Shown here: in pieces, positions 25,936-34,936 of the stretch | Numbering within the stretch: the first letter of the stretch is position 1 | How the letters are laid out: the number at the start of each line of letters is the position of its first letter | Assembly (NCBI GenBank): GCA_004293675.1 | Contig: READ01000018.1 | Coordinates: forward strand, 62,001-126,000 | Source: Betaproteobacteria bacterium | GTDB lineage: Bacteria; Pseudomonadota; Gammaproteobacteria; Burkholderiales; Casimicrobiaceae | Direction: 5' to 3' | DNA length: 64,000 nucleotides | Notes under the pieces: model-generated | What the model saw: the letters and a program-made list of their open reading frames with translations, nothing else | Databases searched by the model: none | What the model was told of the DNA's origin: nothing | Position numbers and translations under genes: made by a program

Positions 25936-28203
25936 ATGAGCACACTCATTTCCATACTAAATTCCGTTAAACCGCCATTGCGCTGGATTCCTGAGCAAAA
26001 AGAGTTCACCACTGATTTTCTTCAAAGTAAATCACAAGATCCCAATGGACCTTCTTTGGAAGACCTAACAGTTAAAGACAACTCGGTTCTTCAAGAAGCG
26101 GTACGAATTCTGGGGAGATGCCTACCACCGAGTGAGCCTGCCGGACGCGAAACTGGACTGGTAGTCGGTTATGTTCAAAGCGGCAAAACCTTGTCGTTTG
26201 AAACTGTCATTGCCCTTGCTAGAGACAATGGATACGGTCTAGTGATCGTGCTTGCGGGAACAAAAGATAATTTGCGCGAGCAGTCGGAAGATAGGTTGAA
26301 AAAAGACCTCGGGATTGAGCAAGGTGGCGACCACTGGTATCACTTGTCAAATCCCAAGCAGGCCCAGCAGACTCAAATTGACACGAAGATTAATGCTTGG
26401 CGCAAAAATCCAGCCAAGAAGTCCCTGTTAATTACCGTTCTCAAGCATGGGGCGCGCCTAGCGAAGTTGTCTCAAGTACTCAAGTCAATTGACCTTAAAG
26501 GTATTCCGTCACTTATCATCGACGACGAGAGTGATCAGGCAAGTCTAAACACCCACGCTAATCGAATAAGAACTAATCAAGTACCTTCGAGTACCACTAG
26601 CACGACCTACGAACGTATCCTTGAGTTACGCGATGTATTGCCGCATCACTCCTACCTGCAATACACAGCAACACCTCAAGCGAACTTGTTGCTTGCTCAG
26701 ACTGATTTACTCAACCCCAACTTTTCTGAGTTAGTGACGCCCGGAGAGGCATATACCGGTGGCAAGACTTTTTTTATATCGAGCAAAAATTTAATTGAAA
26801 AAATTCCGATCAACGAAGTTCCAACAGCGAATTCACCATTAACTAGCCCACCCAAAAGCCTACTTAAAGCGCTAAGGTTGTTCTTGCTAATTGCCTCTGA
26901 GCATTCGCTAACACGAAAAAAGGGCTTAATATCTAAAGATCGAAATCGCACGATGATGGTTCATCCTGCGATAGCTACTTCATCGCACAAGACTTACCTA
27001 AACTGGGTTGAGAAGGCGTTCAAGGGATTAAAAAAGCAGATTGAATCCTCACACACAAGCAAACTTGGAGCTATCGAGGCCATTTTCCAAGGTGAGTATG
27101 ACGATCTGTTGAAGACTAGCCCACAAATCAAGCCGTTGCCCGAACTTATCGGTGCGATGGTAGATGACGTGCTGGATGACCTAAACCCAGTTGAAGTGAA
27201 TGGAACGCCCGATGCAATTCTTAAAATTGACTGGAAGGCAACTAAATATTGGATATTGGTCGGTGGAGCCAAGTTAGATCGCGGCTATACAGTTGAGGGG
27301 CTGTGCGTAACTTACATGCCGCGAGCCTTAGGGGGAAGCCCAGCAGCCGACACCCTACAACAACGGGCGCGTTTCTTTGGATACAAGCGGAATTACTTAG
27401 GCTTATGTCGGGTTTTTCTTCTTTCTGATGTATGCGAGGCATTTTCTGAGTACGTTGAGCACGAGGAATTCATCCGCACTGCGCTAGCTGAACATCGTGG
27501 CAAGCCGTTGCGCGATTGGAGGCGAGATTTCATCCTAAATCAGATGCTTAAACCTACTAGGCCTAACGTGGTTGGCTTAGATACGCGGCGCGTCTTCGTC
27601 GATGAATGGATGGTTCCAAAAGTATTACACCGAGACGCGAATGCAATACAAGCGAACCGCTCACTTTTAGAAAACATCAATAGAAAATGGTCGGATACGT
27701 ATCAACGGGTTAATGCAGCAACAATTCCCGCGTTTGCACCTAAAGGCGGCGGGCTTTCACCCAACGAAATAATCGAGAATATTCCATTGTCTGCCGTACT
27801 TGAAGATTTTTTACTTCGCATCGAAGTGAAAGATCCTCGCGATGCAGAAGAGCACAGCGCAACTTTGGTAGCCTTGAGTAGCCTGCTTGCAAAAAACGGC
27901 GACCTCACCGTTGACGTGTATATCCTTAACAACCTTCAGGCTGGGTATCGTACCCGCGAAGGGACAACCTCGATACCGGCCACCGATCATCGCGCTCCAA
28001 TCAATCAGTACTTCAGTCAAAGCGCAAACACGATAAATGATCGAAGCTTCTTTACGCCCGGCAGAGTGTCACTTCAATTGCGAAAGTTTGATTTGGGACA
28101 TGTGGTTCGCAGTAAAGATCAAGCAGACATTCGAGATGTTGCTTGGTACGCGCTTTATGTACCGCAGGCGTTCGGCAAAGGTCTTGTCGTGGAAGAGCGT
28201 TGA
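25936..28203 (+). CDS. Z1 domain-containing superfamily II helicase-like ATPase
   Basis: 755-residue protein. Walker A is GYVQSGKT (78-85), the DExD-like box is IIDDESDQAS (about 195), motif III is LQYTATPQANLL, and the arginine-finger motif is QQRARFFGYKR. The Z1 family is the large helicase-like subunit of MORC-containing restriction systems and most likely moves on DNA. No nuclease motif is seen in this protein. TGATG overlap with the next gene shows strict coupling. Confidence 0.87.
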   Translation: MSTLISILNSVKPPLRWIPEQKEFTTDFLQSKSQDPNGPSLEDLTVKDNSVLQEAVRILGRCLPPSEPAGRETGLVVGYVQSGKTLSFETVIALARDNGYGLVIVLAGTKDNLREQSEDRLKKDLGIEQGGDHWYHLSNPKQAQQTQIDTKINAWRKNPAKKSLLITVLKHGARLAKLSQVLKSIDLKGIPSLIIDDESDQASLNTHANRIRTNQVPSSTTSTTYERILELRDVLPHHSYLQYTATPQANLLLAQTDLLNPNFSELVTPGEAYTGGKTFFISSKNLIEKIPINEVPTANSPLTSPPKSLLKALRLFLLIASEHSLTRKKGLISKDRNRTMMVHPAIATSSHKTYLNWVEKAFKGLKKQIESSHTSKLGAIEAIFQGEYDDLLKTSPQIKPLPELIGAMVDDVLDDLNPVEVNGTPDAILKIDWKATKYWILVGGAKLDRGYTVEGLCVTYMPRALGGSPAADTLQQRARFFGYKRNYLGLCRVFLLSDVCEAFSEYVEHEEFIRTALAEHRGKPLRDWRRDFILNQMLKPTRPNVVGLDTRRVFVDEWMVPKVLHRDANAIQANRSLLENINRKWSDTYQRVNAATIPAFAPKGGGLSPNEIIENIPLSAVLEDFLLRIEVKDPRDAEEHSATLVALSSLLAKNGDLTVDVYILNNLQAGYRTREGTTSIPATDHRAPINQYFSQSANTINDRSFFTPGRVSLQLRKFDLGHVVRSKDQADIRDVAWYALYVPQAFGKGLVVEER

Positions 28204-29174
28204 TGAGTACCCTGTACGAACAATTTCTTCGACTGCCGCAAGCTCAGTTAGAGGGCACTTTTGCTGCGATTCAGTTGAGTCAGGTCAGGCGTGATTTCTT
28301 GGCCAAGGATCGGTTCGGCGCCCCCGTGTTTCTGCTTCATGATGAGAGCAATTCAACGTTCACGCCGGGAGTAACTCTAAAAACTATCAAAGTTCAGTAC
28401 CATGTTGTTTGTCAGATTGAGATTGACAAGAAAAAAACAGACGGTAAGTTTGCTCTTATTTTTTGCGATGCCAATACCCCTGATCTTCATGAACTGTTCA
28501 CAAGTTGTGTTGCTCCCGCACTTGCAAGGCTGCCTGAGAGTGCCCAGACCAGCGATATTGCAACCCTCGTCGCCGCGTTGCTTGATCTGTTTAGAGCGAT
28601 GAACGCACCTGGACGCAAGGACATAGTTGGTTTATGGGCGGAACTGTTTGTCATTACGCTAATGAAAGACACTGCTGATGCAGTCCGCGCATGGCACGCA
28701 AATCCATATGAGCGATTCGACTTTTCATCATCTCGCAGCGTGCTTGAGGTGAAAGCTAGTCACGGCAGTCATCGTGTTCATGAATTTTCGCTTCACCAGT
28801 TGCAACCTCCAAGTGGCAAGCGCGGAAGCGTGGCGTCGCTGTTACTTCGATCCGAAGTGGATGGCGTCGGAGTATTGGACTTGGCTTATCAAATTGAAGC
28901 GCTCCTCAATGGCAGTATTGATCTTAGGGAAAAACTATGGAGCAACGTTGTTAAAGCTTTGGGAAGCGATTTCACTGGCAAGCTCGATCATCGTTTTTCG
29001 CTCGCTATCGCTTCAAAAGAGCTACGAGTGCTGGGCATGCGAGACGTCCCAGCTCCAGAGCAACCGACAGACACTCGCATTTCGGATATTCGATTCCGTG
29101 TCGATTTGACTAATATTCCTCTTGCGACTCACGATAATGCTTCACAACTGCTTGATGCCTTGTTTACCGTCTAG
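28203..29174 (+). CDS. PD-(D/E)XK motif protein (DUF4420), predicted restriction nuclease
   Basis: 323-residue protein of the family that accompanies Z1 proteins. A PD-(D/E)XK centre is visible: Glu147 in GLWAELFVI, Asp173 in RFDFSS and Glu182-Val-Lys184 in SVLEVKASHG. It is the best candidate for the DNA-cutting subunit. The start is the ATG in TGATG shared with the Z1 stop. Confidence 0.83.
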   Translation: MSTLYEQFLRLPQAQLEGTFAAIQLSQVRRDFLAKDRFGAPVFLLHDESNSTFTPGVTLKTIKVQYHVVCQIEIDKKKTDGKFALIFCDANTPDLHELFTSCVAPALARLPESAQTSDIATLVAALLDLFRAMNAPGRKDIVGLWAELFVITLMKDTADAVRAWHANPYERFDFSSSRSVLEVKASHGSHRVHEFSLHQLQPPSGKRGSVASLLLRSEVDGVGVLDLAYQIEALLNGSIDLREKLWSNVVKALGSDFTGKLDHRFSLAIASKELRVLGMRDVPAPEQPTDTRISDIRFRVDLTNIPLATHDNASQLLDALFTV

Positions 29175-29198
29175 CTAGTTTCGTCGCGCAAGTAGCAA

Positions 29199-29696
29199 AT
29201 GGCCTTAATTCTTCACTGCACCCAAAAGCTGCTTGATCGAATCAAGGCATCTGAGCTTGCGTCATCCCACGCACCTCAGGCAATCCTGGGCAACTGGTAC
29301 GCAACTGCCCTGTTCTGGAAACCGCAACTTGCCCTGTTCGTCCACGAAGAAACGCTGCTGCCCGTGCTGATGCCATTGGCACCGGCTAGCAGTCTTGCAC
29401 AGCGGTTTCCCACGTACCTTGCAGCTGTGCTGAAAGCCCTCGACGTAGACTCTGGTTTCATCATGGCTCAGGTCGCGGCAATGGGTCAAGTGCAGTACAC
29501 CAAGACCAGCAACCGCAGTGTGCTGGGCATCATGAATCAGTTCAGCTATTTGGCCGAAGGCTATCGCGACTATTTAGAGACTGGCGATCTGTTGGAACTT
29601 TCTTTGAAACTGGCTAACACTCCCTGTAGTCCGCTCTACAAACGAGAGACGTTTCCAGACAAGGAATTACACCGCTGGATCAAGGACAACAGCTAA
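29199..29696 (+). CDS. DUF6933-type protein
   Basis: 165-residue protein beginning LILHCTQKLLDRIKASEL, then ILGNWYATALFWKPQLALFV and NERTLLP-like HEETLLPVLMPLAP, the pattern of the DUF6933 family. The biochemical role is unknown. It follows the PD-(D/E)XK gene by 24 bases in the same direction and so may belong to the defence operon as an accessory, although this family is also found alone. Confidence 0.65.
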   Translation: MALILHCTQKLLDRIKASELASSHAPQAILGNWYATALFWKPQLALFVHEETLLPVLMPLAPASSLAQRFPTYLAAVLKALDVDSGFIMAQVAAMGQVQYTKTSNRSVLGIMNQFSYLAEGYRDYLETGDLLELSLKLANTPCSPLYKRETFPDKELHRWIKDNS

Positions 29697-29728
29697 CACC
29701 GCACATACATACCGAGGCAAACATAAAC

Positions 29729-30232
29729 ATGCCAGCAAAACCAAAGCGAATCAACGGCGAGCTCCTCCATGAGGCTTACACCCCCATCGAGTCCGATGAG
29801 GACGGCTATTCAGATGGTGTTGATTACGCTAAGGTTGTTGGTAACAAGCGATTCCACTCTTTTCAGGTTTGGCGCGAAAAAGTTGGAGGCAAACCGACAT
29901 ACGTGTATGGCTTGACGCTGAAACAAATTGCTGCCATCCGTGCTCGGGCTGACAAAGAACTATCAGCCCAGAATGCGGAGTTAACAGCGCAGATTGATGT
30001 GATGCGAAAAGCCTTGTCGGAAATTGAAAAACAAACGGCGACAAACGGCGCGACGCTTGAAAAAGAAATTGAAAAGCTACGAAATGAAAGGCAATGGCTC
30101 ATGCACGAATTGAAGCCAGTCCTACAAAGGCAAACAAATGATTTTTTACCTAATAGCGGTAAAAGCATACGTGCAATTTCAATCCCAATGGGTGGCGCAG
30201 TGGGCTTTCGGCGGAAACCTAAGCGCAGGTAG
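29729..30232 (+). CDS. Hypothetical coiled-coil protein
   Basis: 167-residue protein. An N-terminal globular part (about 1-75; VGNKRFHSFQVWREKVGGKP) is followed by a heptad-rich coiled coil (about 80-135, KELSAQNAELTAQIDVMRKA onwards) and a basic C terminus ending RRKPKRR. I do not recognise the family. It lies 32 bases after the DUF6933 gene and is the last gene before a terminator, so it closes the operon. Confidence 0.55.
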   Translation: MPAKPKRINGELLHEAYTPIESDEDGYSDGVDYAKVVGNKRFHSFQVWREKVGGKPTYVYGLTLKQIAAIRARADKELSAQNAELTAQIDVMRKALSEIEKQTATNGATLEKEIEKLRNERQWLMHELKPVLQRQTNDFLPNSGKSIRAISIPMGGAVGFRRKPKRR

Positions 30233-30481
30233 GTATTCTCTGAATTTTCCCAACATTGCCTTTCACTTTATAGCCTAAGAAAATACAAAATATCTAGCCA
30301 GCCAGTGGCACTGACCAGCAGATGCGTGCTGAAAGTGTGTGTGACTTTTTACTCTAACTCCCCTCGCCGAACGCGAAGCAGCAACGCACAGCGCTTGCAA
30401 CTTGGCTCACTCGCCAACTCTGATTTTTTCTCCGAATCTCAGGTAGCGATAAGACACAGTTATCGTTTGCTGTAGACCACC

Positions 30482-30511
30482 AAAAACGGCCCTTTTCGCG
30501 GGCCGTTTTTT
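30482..30511 (+). terminator. Rho-independent terminator of the defence operon
   Basis: ACGGCCC TTTTCGC GGGCCGT stem-loop followed by a T run (and preceded by an A run). It lies in the otherwise gene-free stretch 30233-30543, before the recombinase gene. Confidence 0.8.
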
Positions 30512-30543
30512 ATTGTTTTTCCAACCCGTCCAAAGGACTCATC

Positions 30544-31545
30544 ATGAAGAAAATTCGCACGCCACAGGCGAGCGCTGGCGCAGCTTTGTCTGTGCGCAGC
30601 ACCAATGTATCCAACCATGCTCCAGAAACGCCGCCAGAGGCCGTTTTGAGCGGTTTTTCCAGCACTACCAAGCAGTTCATGGCGGCAAGCCAGTCAGAAG
30701 CCACAAAACGCGCTTACGCCTCAGACTTGCGGCATTTTTTCGCCAGCGGCGGGAGCATTCCGGCAAGCCCTACAGTTCTGGCCGAATACCTAGCCTTATG
30801 CGCTGAAAAATTGTCCGTGGCCACCTTGGAACGGCGGTTGACCGCCATCCACAAGGCACATCTTGAGAAAAATCTCGAATCTCCAGCCCAAAGCGAGACG
30901 GTCAAGCGTGTGATGCAGGGCATCCGCCGCACGCTGGGCACCAAACAACGGCAAGTTTGCCCGCTGGTCAAAGACGATCTGCTGGCCGCACTGGTCATGG
31001 TCAACCAGCAAAGCCCGGTGAAAGCATCACGCGACCGCGCTTTGCTACTGGTGGGTTTTGCCAGTGCCATGCGTCGATCTGAGTTGGTGGCTGTGAAAGT
31101 TGAGCACGTCATGCATCTGTCCAATGGAATGGAAATCTTCTTGCCGTGCTCAAAGACAGACCAAGACCGGAACGGGCGTACCGTGTTCATCCCGCATGCC
31201 AATGACGAAAACCGTTGTCCGGTCAAGGCACTGGGCGAGTGGTTGGAGATTGCTGGAATTACTGAGGGCGAGATTTTTCGAGCCGTCACCCGCCATGACC
31301 GCGTTGCACGGCAAGGGCTGTCAGCGCAATCTGTGGCGCTGGTGGTGAAGACATCAGTGGCGCGTGCTGGTGGCAATGCCCAACACTCTAGTGGCCATAG
31401 TCTTCGCGCTGGCTACTGCACAAGTGCAGCGGAGAAAGGTTTGCAGCCTTGGCAGATACGGGAGCAGACTGGGCACAAGTCAGATGTGACGCTGGCGAAA
31501 TACATTCGCCCGGTGGCACGGCGCAAGATACCAAGTTTGCTCTGA
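30544..31545 (+). CDS. Tyrosine recombinase (XerC/D-like)
   Basis: 333-residue recombinase with an N-terminal SAM-like core-binding domain (KQFMAASQSEATKRAYASDL) and a C-terminal catalytic domain. The catalytic residues are Arg177 (SAMRRSEL), His285 and Arg288 (GHSLRAG), His311 (TGHKSD) and Tyr320 (LAKYIRPV). It differs from the P4-type integrase at 37841 and probably belongs to an older or nested mobile unit. No obvious attachment pair for it is seen nearby. Confidence 0.85.
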   Translation: MKKIRTPQASAGAALSVRSTNVSNHAPETPPEAVLSGFSSTTKQFMAASQSEATKRAYASDLRHFFASGGSIPASPTVLAEYLALCAEKLSVATLERRLTAIHKAHLEKNLESPAQSETVKRVMQGIRRTLGTKQRQVCPLVKDDLLAALVMVNQQSPVKASRDRALLLVGFASAMRRSELVAVKVEHVMHLSNGMEIFLPCSKTDQDRNGRTVFIPHANDENRCPVKALGEWLEIAGITEGEIFRAVTRHDRVARQGLSAQSVALVVKTSVARAGGNAQHSSGHSLRAGYCTSAAEKGLQPWQIREQTGHKSDVTLAKYIRPVARRKIPSLL

Positions 31546-31688
31546 TATTGGGAGACTTTTTATCTTGCCAACAGCGCCTTGCGCACACGGTGTTTGCCAA
31601 ACGCCTTGCCAATGTTCATCATCAGTTTTGATGATGCCTTTGTTGTAAATCCGCCTAAACTAAGGGCATCGGGACACAGGAGATCGCT

Positions 31689-32801
31689 ATGCGCCTTGCC
31701 ACATTCAACGTCGAAAACATGTTTGATCGCGCCAAAGCGCTCAATGGCGCTAATTGGGCGGAGGGCAAGCCAGCACTGGAAGCTCACAAAGAACTCAATA
31801 CGCTTTTTGAAAAACCTAGTTACAGCAGCGCAGATAAAAAGCGAATGCTCAAACTCATGGCCGATCACAGTTTACTCAAGACCGATGAAGGCCCCATGCT
31901 GATGATCCGCAAAATTCGCGGTAGTCTCATCAAAAGACCCCGCGTTGGTGAACCTGAGATTGTTGCGACTGGCCGCAAGAGTTGGATCGGCTGGGTTGAA
32001 CTCAAAACCGAGCCTGTTAACGAGGTGGCAACGATGAACACAGCACGCACACTACACGCAATCAAAGCCGATGTGCAGGCAGTTGTCGAGGCCGAAGACC
32101 GCACGACACTGAGGCTATTCAACGAACAAGTTCTGACTGAAGTCGGCGGCAAATCTTTCGATCACGTCATGCTGGTTGATGGCAACGACGAACGCGGTAT
32201 TGATGTGGGTTTGATGACGCGCGCTAAGTACCCGATTGTCAGTATCCGCAGCCATGTGGACGATCAGGACAGCAAAGGCAAAATTTTCAGTCGCGACTGC
32301 GCGGAGTTTGAAATCAATCTGCCAAGCGGACAACCGCTTTGGGTACTGGTCAATCACTTCAAAAGCAAGGGATACGGCTCGCAAGCGGCCAACGACGCAA
32401 AGCGCAAGCGGCAGGCCAAGCGCGTTCGGGAACTGTACGACCAACACATCGCAGCCGGAAATGACTTCGTGGCTGTAGTTGGCGATCTGAATGAAATTCC
32501 CGCCAACGATCCGATAAGCCCGCTGATTGGCCAAGGCTCGACGCTGAAAGACATCTCAAAGCATCCGAAGTATGACGGTCAAGGTCGAGCAGGAACTCAT
32601 GGGAATTGCACGCCATCGGGCAAGCTGGACTACATCCTGCTTTCGCCTGCGCTTTATGCAAAAGTAAAGGCCGCTGGAGTTGAACGACGCGGCATGTGGG
32701 GCGGCACAAATGGCTCGTTTTGGCCTCGATTTCCTGAAGTAACAAACGCTGACGAAGCCGCCTCAGATCATGCTGCTCTTTGGGTTGATTTAGACGTTTG
32801 A
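31689..32801 (+). CDS. Endonuclease/exonuclease/phosphatase (EEP) family protein
   Basis: 370-residue protein of the EEP fold, lacking an export signal. The metal and catalytic motifs are visible: RLATFNVENMF at the N terminus, VLVNHFKSKG, VVGDLNEIP and the terminal SDHAALWVDL. Relatives are metal-dependent nucleases or phosphoesterases. ACAGGAG lies nine bases before the ATG. It ends directly against the convergent gene at 32802. The role on the island is unknown; a defence nuclease or DNA metabolism are both possible. Confidence 0.8.
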   Translation: MRLATFNVENMFDRAKALNGANWAEGKPALEAHKELNTLFEKPSYSSADKKRMLKLMADHSLLKTDEGPMLMIRKIRGSLIKRPRVGEPEIVATGRKSWIGWVELKTEPVNEVATMNTARTLHAIKADVQAVVEAEDRTTLRLFNEQVLTEVGGKSFDHVMLVDGNDERGIDVGLMTRAKYPIVSIRSHVDDQDSKGKIFSRDCAEFEINLPSGQPLWVLVNHFKSKGYGSQAANDAKRKRQAKRVRELYDQHIAAGNDFVAVVGDLNEIPANDPISPLIGQGSTLKDISKHPKYDGQGRAGTHGNCTPSGKLDYILLSPALYAKVKAAGVERRGMWGGTNGSFWPRFPEVTNADEAASDHAALWVDLDV

Positions 32802-33056
32802 CTAGTCCCAGTTGTCGTGATCGCCTGCCGCCACTGCTTGCTTGTGTTGTTCAAGGCGCAGGCGAAACTCTTTTGCGAGGCTTTCGGGCACTCTTAGCAT
32901 CACAGTCTTCTCGCGATAGGGTGAGCGAGCAAATGCTTTGTGGGCAGGCGATTTGGCTGCTGCAATTGCGCGTGTAGTCGTTTCGGTTTTTAGCTTGCCG
33001 AATCGGCTGCTTTTGGTGGCGGTTGATGTTTCTGAAACAGATGTGCTGACGGTCAT
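32802..33056 (-). CDS. Hypothetical small basic protein
   Basis: 84-residue protein. Ser/Thr-rich N terminus, then a segment KTVMLRVPESLAKEFRLRLE that resembles a ribbon-helix-helix motif, and an acidic end (GDHDNWD). It may be a small DNA-binding regulator. It lies downstream of the Rep-like gene on the same strand, separated by the palindrome at 33092. Confidence 0.5.
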   Translation of the reverse strand: MTVSTSVSETSTATKSSRFGKLKTETTTRAIAAAKSPAHKAFARSPYREKTVMLRVPESLAKEFRLRLEQHKQAVAAGDHDNWD

Positions 33057-33091
33057 TTTGGCTCTCCAAGTTATCTGTTTCAAATTAGTTT

Positions 33092-33113
33092 CCACAATCG
33101 GCGGCGATTGTGG
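33092..33113. promoter_or_regulatory. Perfect palindrome (operator or hairpin) before the small basic gene
   Basis: CCACAATCG GCGG CGATTGTGG, a perfect 9-base inverted repeat 36 bases upstream of the start at 33056. A second, longer-range inverted pair (ACGGCTT and AAGCCGT, about 33132-33170) follows. An operator for the small basic gene is a reasonable guess. Confidence 0.5.
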
Positions 33114-33248
33114 ATTTCGATGGTCATAAAAACGGCTTACAGCGGCATTAAAACCGCGCACAAGCCGTTTCAGATAACGGTTTATGGTGACGGAGCTTCC
33201 AGCGTTCAAAGCCGCTCAAAAGCCGTGTCAATTCGGCAGCAGTTGGCG

Positions 33249-34604
33249 CTAGCGCGAGCCGATCTTGCTCAAGAATTTCTTAATCGGCAAACTGTCGAAC
33301 AACTCACCGAGTTGCTGCGTTCGATCCAGTTGGTTCCACCACTCACATTGCGTGCGGGCAAGGCGTTCCTCGAATCCCATGATTTTGCGCTTTGTCTCAG
33401 CCGATTTGCCGTGTAATTCAAGGAGCCGATGCTTTGCCCCGTGAAGACCACGAAGCCTGACCAATTCGATGTAGTACATGAGTTCGTAATCGTTGCGGTC
33501 TTTGGGTTTGAGGCGCGACAAGTCAAACAGGTTGTACTCGGCGAAACTGCTCGGCAGTCCAGCCAATTCGTTGTAGGTCAACTTGGGATGTAGATTGCGA
33601 CGAGACTCTACGCGAATAAGCCCACCTACTTGACGAAGAATTTGCGTAGCGCTTTCTTCGTTGAGTGGTACAACTGCGCCGCGTTGGTTCCGAAACAACT
33701 CAGCCAAATGACGGTTGTATATGGTCCCGTGAACCGCAGCAGTTGCCTCGCCGATGTAGCCTGTTTGGATCAGGCCCTTGCGATCAGTACGAATAAAGTA
33801 ATGCTCGCGGGTTTGTGAGGCTTTGCGATCAAAGATGAGGTTATCAAGCAGACCGGGTGCATCTGCTGCTTCGTCAAGGCGGCTGAACCGGGCAGAGGAG
33901 CGCACATCCCTGTAACCAAATGGAAATAGCGACTCCCACAACAGGATCAACTGATCGGTGTTGGCCTTAGAAAACTTGTGCGGGTTCAGTTGCAGTTGAA
34001 AGGCGACGCTGCTGTTCTTGCCTTTGGAGTTAAAGCAAAGTGTGACGCTGGGATTTCGGGTGTGATCGGTGTCCAGTCCAGGATCGAGGTGTAGATTGAA
34101 TACCTTGCTCCAGAAGCGGCTTTGTGAAGTGATCTGTGTACCGCGATCTGCGCGCACCCACTCACTGCAAACTCCGATTGCAGATTCGACCTGTAAATCT
34201 GTTGGCTCAGCATCTATGAACGCCTTGTCGATGGTGCGAAGCGTTGGCTGCACCGCCTGCACTTGCGAACGGCGCGTAGCACCTTTGCCTACAGTTGCAG
34301 TGCTGGTGCTGATACGCTGGTGTTCATCATAATCGGCAGGAGTTGATGCAGCAACGGCAACTGAGATTGCTGACGATGGCGTAGATGACTTATGTTTACT
34401 CGTAGTGGTGTTCGCAGCATTTTTGGCCACCATAGCCATACGGCTGGCATTGGCCTGTTGGCTGCCTTCACCGCTGCTGGACTTACCACTGACTTTGCTG
34501 TCTGCCTTGCTACCCTTACTCTCCTTGGTATGCCTAGTCTCATAACTGTATTGCTTATCTCTATTACTGTTCTTATAAGCAGAATCGCTTGATAAATTTT
34601 TCAT
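33249..34604 (-). CDS. Hypothetical protein, possible rolling-circle-type replication initiator (Rep)
   Basis: 451-residue protein. The first 115 residues are low-complexity Ser/Lys/Ala-rich. The core (about 150-400) has ARFSRLDEAADAPGLLDNL, then YFIRTDRKGLIQTGYIGEAT, HGTIYNRHLAEL and GLIRVESRRN, an order of motifs (R-x-D-x-A-x-D; T-x-Y-x-G; I-Y-x-K/R; R-x-E-x-R) like replication initiation factor proteins. This is a motif-level judgement. AAGGA lies eight bases upstream of the ATG at 34604. Inverted and direct repeats just upstream (34692-34814) would suit an origin. Confidence 0.4.
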   Translation of the reverse strand: MKNLSSDSAYKNSNRDKQYSYETRHTKESKGSKADSKVSGKSSSGEGSQQANASRMAMVAKNAANTTTSKHKSSTPSSAISVAVAASTPADYDEHQRISTSTATVGKGATRRSQVQAVQPTLRTIDKAFIDAEPTDLQVESAIGVCSEWVRADRGTQITSQSRFWSKVFNLHLDPGLDTDHTRNPSVTLCFNSKGKNSSVAFQLQLNPHKFSKANTDQLILLWESLFPFGYRDVRSSARFSRLDEAADAPGLLDNLIFDRKASQTREHYFIRTDRKGLIQTGYIGEATAAVHGTIYNRHLAELFRNQRGAVVPLNEESATQILRQVGGLIRVESRRNLHPKLTYNELAGLPSSFAEYNLFDLSRLKPKDRNDYELMYYIELVRLRGLHGAKHRLLELHGKSAETKRKIMGFEERLARTQCEWWNQLDRTQQLGELFDSLPIKKFLSKIGSR

Positions 34605-34691
34605 GAAAATGTCCTTAAAAATCGTGTTGTGCAGCACCTTGTGTGGCGAAACACACTGGGCTGCGGAAAAGGGAATTGGGAAGGTCTGCGT

Positions 34692-34814
34692 ACTTTCCGC
34701 CGTGACGCGCTGTTGATCTGCTATCACGCAAAATCGCGTAAACCTGCCGATATGCATTGATTTACGCGCCCGAGACTTCACAGCTTACGGTCATACCAAG
34801 CAACTTTCCGCCGT
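34692..34814. other. Candidate origin or control region: direct and inverted repeats upstream of the Rep-like gene
   Basis: ACTTTCCGCCGT occurs twice (34692-34703, 34803-34814) flanking a perfect inverted repeat CGCGTAAA (34735-34742) and TTTACGCG (34761-34768). The gap 34605-34936 contains no gene. The layout resembles iteron or double-strand-origin regions but is not proof. Confidence 0.4.
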
Positions 34815-34870
34815 CGGCTCTAGCCAAATTAGCGTTGGCATCAAGAGCCTGGATAGGTATCAATCTAACG

Positions 34871-34900
34871 CCCCGAGGCCATTGGTAGCTAACCTCGGGG
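34871..34900 (-). terminator. Stem-loop downstream of the plasmid-related gene
   Basis: CCCCGAGG (34871-34878) pairs perfectly with CCTCGGGG (34893-34900) over a 14-base loop, 37 bases after the stop at 34937. No T run follows, so it may be a terminator-like or mRNA-stabilising hairpin. Confidence 0.45.
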
Positions 34901-34936
34901 ACCAACTCGATCAACGATGTAGATGAATTCCGCCAA

